From Liolophura sinensis (taxonomy: Eukaryota > Mollusca > Polyplacophora > Chitonida > Chitonidae), in NCBI RefSeq assembly GCF_032854445.1, contig NC_088304.1:5022001-5086000 (forward strand): DNA of 64,000 bases. Direction: 5' to 3'. Both the position numbers and the translations under genes were made by a program. The first letter of the stretch is position 1. The number at the start of each line of letters is the position of its first letter. Under the pieces are notes generated by a model that saw nothing but the letters and a program-made list of their open reading frames with translations, did no database searches and was not told the origin of the DNA. This document shows, one piece after another, positions 33,401 to 45,400 of this stretch.

Positions 33401-36400
33401 GAACTACGCTTTTTTGTTAAGAGAAGATGCAGAGCTGTGAGCCACGGAATCATTTTCTGTTGATCACCAAATAAAAAAACAAAATAAATTTAAAAATAAA
33501 AATAAATCAAAGAGTAAAACTAAATCAAAGAATAAACTGAATCAAAGAGTTAACGTTTGACACAGTGAATACAGAATTCCTGATGTATTGATTTTGCATT
33601 ACGTGTCCCCCTACCGGTCCACAGCCAAAAGCCGCCATAACTTGCACCAAAAAAAAACATGACCGAAACGATTGAAGCATTTCATCTGTAACTTGCCTCG
33701 GTGAAGCCGTGAACTAAGTTCAAAATAACTAATTGTTTTGAAAAAAAGAAAGGAGTCAATAACAGGACAAAACGGCTTTAACTGCGTTGAAAACAAAGCC
33801 GTCATTAAACTATATCTTGATCTGTTACTTATCATGGTGAAGTCTCACGCCAAGTTTCAGTTCAATACGAGAAACCATCAAAGTACAAAAGAGGACACAG
33901 ACGTCAATACTACTGAGAAACATGTAAACACGATATCCATGTTGCCATGGTAAAGCCATTTACGAAGTTTCAATACAACAGACGACGTGTAAATGTATAT
34001 GTTCTCCCCTCCGATACTTTTACGGGACGAATCCTAGCGGTAAAATTTTAAATAACACGATATGGCAATTTACCCTTTAATGAACTAATCGAGGTGAATC
34101 CTGAAATTGGAAATTTGGCGTTACGTCGTCTCCATGACAACGCCCCGCGTGAGACGTCTTGGTAACCACACATGGAATCATCGAATGAGCAGTCAATCTT
34201 GGGCACTGTGTGAAGAAAACAAAGTCTGTTAAGTAGCTAGGGTTAAAATTGCTGCTTATCCGCTACATGTGCATACAGACAAGAAGTGTCCCATGAATTT
34301 GGTGTAAAATGTGTAGTCATCTGTATAGTGCTGCTTCACTGAAAATAGCATGCATTCTATAAGGACACCAGACAGGACACCAGGATAGACTATGCTGTAC
34401 AGCCGCCAGGGAAGTTGGGAAGTTGCCCTCTCTAAATTCTGCAGGCTAAGCCAAGAAACCACGGGCAGCTAATTCAAGATAATTAAAAGTTAATTTAAGA
34501 AACCAAGCATTTTGAGTAATTCTAGACCAGTTAAATAAATTGCAAATAATATCATTGCATTTTTGACTTATTCTGCTTCAACCGTGGCGCAGGGTGGGGT
34601 GGGGTGGGGGGTGGGCGTGTAAACTGCTGTTATTTAGCCATTTACATGAACAGATAGAATACAGCCTTAACTGAGGTAAATTGACGAGATCCCGGATTTC
34701 AGAGGTTAAATGTTACAATTGCCAGCTATCACACTGCAGTAGTGTTACCCTGTATGCTGTAGTCTTTTATACTGGACAACAGGTCTCGGATATACAAGTA
34801 CTTATAGTTTTTAAATTGTTAAAAAAGCTGTACATGCATAAACACCTGTCTGAATTGTATATCTACATCGGAATGTACTCACAAGAGGGTGTGATGACGT
34901 CACGAATCCACGTGACGTAGTGACGTAGCTTGGTGTAGACGCCTGGTTGTCCTGGCTGCCCACATTGCCCTCCCCAGCTGATGACGCCCTCCGCCTGCCA
35001 CGTGTCGGACTCGCCGCGACAGATCAAAGCCCCTCCGCTATCACCCTGTCAACATACATACAAAGCAGTCAGTGGAAAGCTGGTAAGGTGCTACAGTATC
35101 AACCGCTAGCGCATGAAGTGTGAGTTCAATTCCGGTCTTTGACAGCGAAAACTTAGATTCCCCTGCTCCTATCGTCCGTGGGTTCTTCGTGACAATAAAC
35201 GGCTGACGGTCATGTCACAGTTGACGCTTTTCTTACTACTATCACATTTAGATTGCCACAATTGTTTAAGAGAGACAAATTTTTCGTTCTGGTTGCCACC
35301 CCCATTGCCGTTCGCCTTGGTTGACCTTTGGAAATGATTGCCACTATGTTTTTCCTTGGGGTTGCCACCATTGCCTTCCTAACTGCTTCTCATGCCGTCC
35401 TCGTTACGACTTGTATCACTGCTTGCATTATGGTTGCCATTATTACTTTCCTTGGGGTTGCCATTACTGCTTTCCTATAAACTGCTTCCTACGCCACCTT
35501 CTTTACGGAACACCACTACTGCTTATCTCAATACTGTTGCCACGATTGCTTTCCTGGGTTTGCCATTACTGCTTTCCTATAAACTGCTTCCTACGCCACC
35601 CTCCTTACGGATACCACTACTGCTTATCTCAATACTGTTGCCACTATTGCTTTCCTTGGGGTTGCCATCACTGCTTTCCTGCTTCCTACGCCACCTTCCT
35701 TACGGAACGCCACTATTGTTTATCTCAATACTGTTGCCACTATTGCTTTCCTTGGGGTTGCCATCACTGCTTTCCTGCTTCCTACGCCACCTTCCTTACG
35801 GAACACCACTACTGCTTATCTCAATACTGTTGCCACGATTGCTTTCCTGGGGTTGCCATTACTGCTTTCCTATAAACTGCTTCCTACGCCACCCTCCTTA
35901 CGGATACCACTACTGCTTATCTCAATACTGTTGCCACTATTGCTTTCCTTGGGGTTGCCATCATTGCTTTTTTAACAGCTTCCTACGGCACCTTCCTTAC
36001 GGATACCACTACTGCTTATCTCAATACTGTTGCCACTATTGCTTTCCTTGGGGTTGCCATCATTGCTTTTTTAACAGCTTCCTACGGCACCTTCCTTACG
36101 GATACCACTACTGCTTATCTCAATACTGTCCCCACCATTACTTACCTTACAAGAGTCCATTTTCCCGTGTCTGTGTCCTGCACAAAACATATGCGGAGAA
36201 ATCCGGCCAGGGTAAGCGGCATCACAGTCCCCTCTAGGCCATACCTTTACATCCGCTTTGAGGAGTTCGGCAGAGGGCATCTTATACTCCCCATCTATGT
36301 CAAAACATAGACATAAATAGATAAGTGTATCGTCACCTTACTTTCATTGAAGATACACTTTAGCTGATATTCATCTAATGATTTTTTTATCAGACATTAA

Positions 36401-39400
36401 TTTCACCAGTTACGTGTGACCACTTGCCAGCTATCACATTGTCGTCGCAGCTCTGGTTTTACTCTCTATGCTGTATCCGTATTTCACCAGTTACGTGTGA
36501 TCATTTGCCAGCTATCACACTCGTTGCTGCTCTGGTTTTACTCTGTATGCTGTACGTATTTATTTATTTTAAAGTAACTGGCGGTGTTATTTTCCTGATG
36601 GGCTCTGCCTCGGTTTACTTCAATCATAAACTTAGACACTGCCATGTACATGGAATATATTTGAGTTCTGCGTAAACAACTAATTAGATAGATGACGTCT
36701 GGGAATATTATAAGATAACGTGAATTATGGGACAAAATTTGCTTTCAAGAGTACATTATCTAGAATACTATATAAAATATAATTATAGACATACAGCATA
36801 GACAGTAAAACCAGAGCAGTGACAACACTGTTATAGTTGGCAAGTGGAAAATGGCAAAACTTAACCGTTGAAATATAGCCACTTGTCACTTTACCTCAGT
36901 TAGGGTTGTGTTCTAACAGCCCTAGTACCATGGCAGAATTAGTGGAAATTTGTAGTGGTGTTAATTGTGATACATTAGACGTTGCTGGTCTGGAATTACT
37001 CAAAATCCTGTGTTGTCATCCCATTTGTTGTCACACGTAACAAGTGAAATACTGTCAGCTGGAACGGTAATCTATTTCAAGAAGTCAACAGTCGTTTTGG
37101 GAACTGGCCTCGCGATTATTGACCTGGAACGTCCTTACAGGTTGACGGCTGGTATACAAATGTCTGTTTCTAAGCATAGATTCACTGTTATTTTCTCACC
37201 ACTTGTTCTTTCCGTTGCTCCCCATCCAGCGATATAGCAGTTTTTCCAGGATGTCGCATTGCTCTGAACAGGTAGACAAATTGGCAAGACAAAGTCGCTG
37301 AAGATTATCGGCTTCAGGAGTCGAATGAGTGCCACGTCACCAGATTTTGCGTAGCGGTAGGTAGGGTGGATGAGCAGCTCGGACGCCTGGAGGATCTGTG
37401 AGAACTTTGACCCTCCGGAAATGAACGAAGATCCGACAAGGACGGTAATTCTAAATGGTGAAAGCTGGATCCTTCGAAGTGCAAAACATGAGTTACATAC
37501 ATAGTCCATTATATATTTAACACTGGTCAAAATCACATTTGAGGCTTTCAGTTTGATGGGAAATTCCACCGTTCCGAAAATCCACATGATGGTGGAATAT
37601 ACCTCCGGCATCCAATAATGTTTTGTGAGTGTTACCAAATATTATAAATCATGGATGGCATTTTCTGTTACAATGTGTAGTTTTAAAACTCCAATCAAGT
37701 TAAAATCCCTAACGTCAACAAAATAAGCATGTCCCATGCTATTTATCAATATCTATTCCATCCGCAAGAAAACCAAACTTGCATTTATATCTGCACCGGG
37801 CCATCAAAGATCTCCTAGCACACCACGTTTGTAACAACAGGGGAATCTCAACATTTTGACACTGTTTTATCTCTTATTAATAGTAAACCACGATGCCGCA
37901 CCGACTCCAATCTCGTAAAAACTAGAATCAAATTATGGTCACATAATCTATAATAGGGGAGTTTTGAGTTCAAATTCCTTTATCGCTAACGGTAAAAAAG
38001 TCTACTGTATCAATTGACCTGTCACATATGTTCCGTAACTATTTTAAGAAATAGTTCGAGTAGACGAACGATGGAGAAAACTGAGGAAGTGTTAATTTCA
38101 GAAGTTCCTGAGGAAAGAGGTGTCACTAATGCCTCCGGAACACAGAGAGACAAGTGACCGGTAAGGTAACGTCAAAAAGGTCCCTAACATTTTTGATAAG
38201 TCAGGTACGGTAATACAGGAAGGTTATTTTTGCCATTAGGGACAGAAGAGTTCGAACTAAAAAATCACCTATTAGCTTGTCGTTACATATCAAGCAACCT
38301 GCATGTTATCAATCCGTCATGCGTAAGGCTTTTGTCTTCGGAATCTTAATACACTGGACGAGTTACTGTTACCAAATTCTTACATATCCACACAGTGGGC
38401 CGCCGTCATGATCCAGTCCACACTGAGGACGGTGCCACCGCAGATGTGCTGACCGTCACGACGTACTGACACCTGCCAGGGAACTTCACCGGCCCGCGCA
38501 AGCGTTCCGCCGAAGATGTAGTAGTTGACCTCAGGACGTTTGCTTCCCAGAAACCCACACGCTGGCGCTGTGTAGAGAACAAAGTATCGGGGGAAAATTT
38601 CTTCCTTATTCTTTACGAACAGTATAAATAAACGTCTTCATTTAATCATCAACCAAGATGGACGTTACAAGAACTAAGAAAGTAGCAAAGAAACGTGTAA
38701 AGAGAAGCAGTCAACAGTTCTCAGTGATGTTCGGAAGGCACAAGGTGTATATTAGGCGAAAAGGTGAAATCTGTATTCAAATCGTGCATCATTCTCGCAT
38801 ATAAGTTATCCATATTTGTGTGGCTGAGTTGCACTTTGATTGTAACTGTTCATATGCTCAATGTCGCGATGTAAATCAACACGATCAATACACTTTCCCT
38901 AGCCGTGGGTTAAGTGGAATTAGACACAATCATGAAGCAAAGTGCTGGAGATTCTGAACGCTCTGTCCATATTTATTTTCGAGACTTATACTCGTTGTGT
39001 AACTCAAGAGACTTGGACTGAAGGACTAACACACCAGTTTTTGCTGTTATAGCTTATAACGTCGAATGGAATCGCTTAGTGAATTGGAAAGATTGGGCAT
39101 GGGGAGGATAACTCGCTAATAGCTTCAGCACATAGTATTCATATGGAGAACAGGTATAGGTCAACCAAAATTTTTACCCATCGGAAAACCTATACACTGC
39201 TGATATGTATATGGTTTCCTCCAATTTCACATAGATGCAATCATATCAGCTTAAAGGAGAAGAAAATTTAAATATCAAACAAATACCGTTGAAAAAAGTA
39301 TACATTTCCTTGCAGGTGTATGCCATAAAAAAATTCAAATATGTACCTCAAGTTCATAAATTATACATAAAGTCAGCGCTAAAATCCTCTGTGGGCGACT

Positions 39401-42400
39401 CTATTTTGCCTAAGAACTTGTCCTGAAGTCTTCTGTGTTAGGAAGAGAATTGCCGTCGGAAACCGCCGAAGTGCAGTTCGTACATTTCCGGTAGAACTCT
39501 TCTTCCCAGAAGGTAGCGAACTGTACAGTTCGTTTTCCGCTTGACGATCGGAAAACCGGAAAGATGGACGCAGGTAAGTTTACACGAACAAGCCGGCAGT
39601 TTTAACGACTCTCATTGGCTGAGAGGCAACACAACCCCAGCATAAATTACAGTGTTAGAGATGGAGGACGCAATTAACTCAGCGATTTATGCCAGCTTTG
39701 CCGTTTTCAGACTTTACGTGTATGGCGAGGAAAAATCGCAAAATTATGCAGCAGGCACCACCAGATAGAAAAACATATGCTCTTTTCAGCCTATAGTGTC
39801 ATTGTTTTAAGTTTTCTTCACCTTTAAGAGCAACATATTGATTGGTCTGTAAGCCAAGGCTTGAATAAACTCGTAATAAGTTTATTATGGCTGCTGTGGG
39901 AATGTAGGCATTAAATCATGTGTTGGATCGTTTTCTGGAACCATGCAGCTTCAAAAAATTTAAAGTGAGTATAAAATCAGCCACTGAAGCTGAATTCATT
40001 CATACAATAGTATTCCAAAAATGTTCTAAAATATTTTTTAAAAGTCTACACTGCTTATTACGAAAATAAATAACAAACAATCGTCAGCACCTAGCCACTC
40101 ATTTGGTGACGCCATTTTGCCATGTGATATCTGTGACGTCACAAAATCTGGTATCTCTCCCGTATCATCGATATTAAAGAATGTGACAATGAGAAAATAC
40201 AAAGAAAAACGCCTGATGTCGAAACAAAGGGTATCAGCTCTGTTCCGTGTTCAAAGGGTCGATGTTTCTTTTAGTTTAGTTTGTCGTGTTTTAGCGGTTC
40301 TGATCGTCGTCGTCCTGTATGGGTGTAAGCATGTGGCCTAGTTGGCTGTACCGACTCGAGACAATTTACAGAACATTGCCGGACCTTCCGATTGGTAACA
40401 GACTCTTTCATTCAGAGTTTTGGAAGATGTCTTGGTAATAAAACTGATTTTGTTAAGGAAAAATAATTCAGTCACAATATTTTTCTTCAAGCAATAACTC
40501 TCCCGAGGTTGTTTTCTTGACAGCTCATCCTGACAAGTTACTGACAAGTTCTTAAAGCCTCTTCAAGATGGCTACTCGGAGAGAATTGTCCGTCAGTGCC
40601 ATAAAACGGAAGATAGTTACTCGGAAGAAACACTCACCTGACTGTTTTGCCCGTAATATGTCATACTCCAGGCGAAAACCCCGACGGGAGACAACTCTGT
40701 CTGACACGAACACCAGTGTAATCACATTTCCGCTGGACGTTATATTAGACGGAAGGTCTGATCCACAAAACCGACCCAGAAGGCTGCTTCTGTTTGTGTT
40801 TTCTCCAGCGTGTGCCGTTAAGCTGTCCCATCGGCAGTTTCTTTCCCATTCAAGTTGGAAGTTTGTGTAGGAAATATGTATTCGCTGAAAAATCAACAGG
40901 GCAACCAGAAAAGTCAAAAGTAGATGAACCGATGAAGTAGAACCATCCATCAATCTTACCTTAGGGTTTTATTCTAACTGCCTAAAAAGTAGCGAGTTGT
41001 ACACCCACTATCACCATAGCTTAAGCAGAATTGAGTTTAAAAAAGCAATGATGTCAATTTGCAATTTATCAGACATCACAGGTCTAGATTTACTCTAAAT
41101 CGTGTGTTTTCATCACATTTAAAAAATGACAGCCTGTTATTTGTAACGTTTCCTCTCACCATAATAAGGCCCTCAATGGCTCAGTCGATCGCTGTACAAG
41201 TACAGCTCATGCTGGCTTCCCCTCCGGCAGTATACGTGGGAAGGTCTTCTAGCAGCCTGCGGATGGTCGCGGTGTTCCCCTGGGCTCTGTCCGGTTTCAT
41301 CCCATCATAAGGCTGGCCACCGTCGTATAAGTGAAATATTCTTGAATACGGCGTGAAACATTAATCAAATAAATAAATAAATCTCACCACAATGATGACC
41401 GCCGCCGTTTACGTGAAATATTTTTGATAATTAAAGACGTACAGCATAGAGAGTAAGACCAGAGCAGCGACTTCAGTGAGACTGACGTAAAATACCACTT
41501 AAATAAATAAATATTATGTATTATAATGAAATCCATGCGTCCAGACAGACATTCGTATACCAGCCGTCAACCAATAAGGATGTTCCAGGTGAATAATCAC
41601 AGGGCCAATTCCCAGAGCCACGTACAACACAAAAAGTATATAAGTATGAAATTAGGCCGCAACCAGAGCAAAAACAAACAGCATACACAGTAAAACAACA
41701 GCAGCGACGACGGTGTGATAATTGACAAATGGCCACATGTACCCGGCTAAATACGGTCTCTCATCAGTTTAGGCCGGGACTGTATATGCATCTTTAGTCT
41801 CACAGTTAGACAGGTGCAGTGCATGTACTGTAGTCTCTGAGATTTCGGAGCCGTATATGCATCTTTAGTGTTATAGTTAAGCTGGGGCTCTTTATGCATC
41901 TTTAGTCTCCCAGCAATGGTTGGGGTGGGGAAGCGGGAGGGGGGGGGGGGGGTGTATATGCAATTTTAGTCTGGCTGTTAGGCCGTGACGGTATATGCAT
42001 CTTCACGGCAAGGGCGGGTATGTTATGCATCTTTAGTCTCACGGCAAGGGCGGGTATGTTATGCATCTTTAGTCTCACGGCAAGGGCGGGTATGTTAATT
42101 GTTATGCACCTTTAGTCTCGCGGCAAGGGCGGGTATGTTATGCACCTTTAGTCTCACGGCAAGGGCGGGTATGTTATGCACCTTTAGTCTCGCTTTTATT
42201 CCGTGACTGTATATGCATCTTTAATCCGAGAATTATACGCCAGGATTGTAACTGCATCTTAGTTTAAACTGGATGATAGGCCTTTAACAAGTGTTAGGTG
42301 TATATGTGCTGTATATATGCCGAAGGTCGAACGTCATAATTCAATGAATAATCCTCAAAATGAGCAATCAAGGCGGGTACTCAGATAACGATGGACTTAC

Positions 42401-45400
42401 CTCTCCTGCGGAAGCCCTGATCTTCCACACACATTTGGTTTCTAAAGGGTAATTCCCGACACCGAAGTTTGGTGATTGGATCACACCTTTTTTGTCAGAT
42501 ACGACGACGCCGTCTGGTGAGCATCCGGCAACATCCGAGTTCCCAGGGGCCTTAACTTGTGAAGCTGAAGTTAGCTGGAGTGTATTCATGGAAGTTGGTA
42601 CTGTGGTTGCTTTCGTTGTTACCTGATATGTATTATAAGTCGTAGATGTGTCCTCGTAGCTAAGCGTTCCCTGTGAACTGATTGCAGAAGTGAGGAAAAG
42701 GTCTTCCTTTAAAATTTGTTTTGTGGTAATAGGCATCATCTGGAGTTTTCTCCCGTGGATCTCCATCTCTCCGGGAGGGGGCACTGTAGTCGCTCGGAAT
42801 AAGTGTCCAGTTGTTTTCAGGTATGTTGGAAGTTGAGAATGTTGACTTGGTGTAGATTTTAGTTCCATCACAGGTGTGTTTTCTAAATAAAAAATGATAG
42901 CAATCATAAACTGAAGAAAAATCTCACAAAATACACATTTAGGAATTTTAGATACTAAAATTCGTTTTACAACAGTGTCATGTTTATGCTCACCTCCTTT
43001 CAAAATAAATATGCTGAGTAGAAACCCATGTTTATTGCCAACATCATCTGACCAAAACCTCAAGCACACAGCGCTGTCTATTGTTACAGGGCGAGGGGAG
43101 ATAACTCCACAGTGGCGGAGAAGTGATTGGCCGGTCTGAGAGCATGTTCCATGGAATATCTCCACGCCATCCCATTTACATCCGGGTAAGTATTCCAGGT
43201 CAAACATCATAAACGACAGCTTTGCTCTCTGAATCAAAAACAAACCACACATGATGTTCAAAAAACTAATGTTCACAAATACCTACTAGTTAGGCAAATT
43301 AAACGTCACCACTACAACAAAAAAATTCATTTTATGCTAGGAACAGAACTGGACAGAGACCTGCGGCTGGTGATTGTGTAATAAGGACAGAAACATTTAT
43401 TGACATTAAGATATTAAAATGAAGATTGAAACTAAAATAGTTTATGAGTTCATTATTTGTAATTATAGCCGTGTTATAATTGGTATTTCTTTCAGGAACG
43501 TAACTCTTTACTAGATACATAGACCTGGACATCCCCGAGATGTTTTCTCTTTGCATTGTTTTCAGGTTATTGTTTGTGAAACGCGCCAAACAAAACATTT
43601 TGAGCAATTCAAGATGAAAGGACATCTAGTAAATTCTAATTGCGCTGTTTTTTTTTTCATAATTCTGCTAAAGCCTTTTGCTAGGGGGAGTGTCAGATGC
43701 TATATTATTAAGCTTAAACATATAGAATGAAACCGTGGAGGAGGTAAATTGACAAGAGACCGTATTTTGCCGGTTGCTTGTGATCATTTGCCAGCTATCA
43801 TCATTGTTGTCGCTGCTCTGGTTTCACTCGCTATATGCAGTGTTTGGCATAATTTCATTTTATTCGAGTCAAACAAGATGTCACTAAATGGTTTTAAAAA
43901 CATTAATAATACATATCTACTAGTATTTTGATCATAAATATGGGGGGGGGGGGCTCCGTGGCCGAGGTGGTTAGCGTGCCAGCGCAACGCAATGAGCCAG
44001 GAGCGTTTCACTAATGCGGTCGCTGTGAGTTCAAGGCAACCTCATGCTGACTTCCCCTACGTTCGAACGTGTTAAAGTCTATCAGCAAGCAGCGGGTGGT
44101 CGTGGGTTTCACCCGGAATCTGCCTGTTTCCTTTCATCATAATGGCCGCCGCTGTATAACTGAAAATATTCTTGACAACGGCGTAAAACACCAATCAAAT
44201 AAATAAATTAATAAATTATAGATATCCCCACTACTGACGACAGTGTGCAAAAAAAGTAAATACATACAGTGTTAACTGGCCTTGGGAACATTTTTAAAGC
44301 ATATATTGTGGAAAGGGGGGGCGCGTGGAGATCTTACCTGTCCATGTGGGACGCGGATATCCCATTGACAGTTTGAGTTCGGCGGATACGTCCTCTGTGA
44401 TCCAAAGATCGGCGATCTGATTTGAAGATGATTGGGAAAGGTCTCCCTAATTGGTGTACATGCGTGAATCACGTCTATGACTACAATCAGGTGCAACACA
44501 GCCCGAAACACTGCAACAGTTAATTGGCATTAGTAAAACTAGCATCTGTAATAGTCATTACATCATATCAGTACTATGTAACATCACTGTATTATAGTGG
44601 TTCCTACCATTCAAGCATTTACATGAACAGTTTAACTAAAACCCTGGGGTAAATTGACAAGCGGTCGTATTTCGCCGGTTACCTGTCTGTGTGTCGAAAT
44701 AGACATTCGTATACCAGACGTCGAGCAATAAGGACGTTCCGGGTCAATAATCAAAAGGCCAATTCCCAAAACCACGTTTAACACAAACTACCAAAGAAGT
44801 AAGAAAGTATATGAAGTTTGAAAATGGGACGAAATCATACAAAGAGAAGCAAATTGTGACCGTTTGTCAATTATCCCACTGCTCTGGTTTTCCCCTTCAT
44901 GTTGAAGTGTTTTACATTCCATGGCTTAGTAAGCCATTTCCACACCATCTGATCCTCAAAGCCGACATATGTATACCGTTAAATGAGCGTTCACAGTCAA
45001 TACTCACATCCCATTTCCAAAAAGACCCTAAAATACTAGTGCCTAATAGAGCATGAAATAAAAATATATAAGAAGTAACTAACATGTAAGAGAGGAGTCA
45101 TCATTAATGCTCAGGGCTTGAACACCATAATGATGGAAGGAAAAATAGTCTGCCCTTTAAATTCTTCTAAAAATACTGGCTTGGATTAAAGCTCTCCCCC
45201 AAGCGAGTGACATCATCTGTCTACACACGCGTCTACTTTGTCTTTGTGGCCACTAAATGTAAATGTCAGAAAAAATATACATATAATTACCAGTACTTCT
45301 TTTTCATTTTATGGACAGTAACAAGTATTTTCTATCCTTGTGGGCCCTGTCTTGGCCCCTAGTTTAAGATGTTTGTCGCCAAACCAACACAAGACGTGGA

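Noticed and set aside
35392..36237. 281-codon forward open frame rich in Leu/Ser/Tyr
   Set aside because: Antisense to the protease gene and made by the 99-bp intronic array; its end overlaps a real protease exon on the other strand.
39235..39426. 63-codon Lys/Tyr-rich open frame
   Set aside because: No motif, no splice context, AT-rich intronic DNA.
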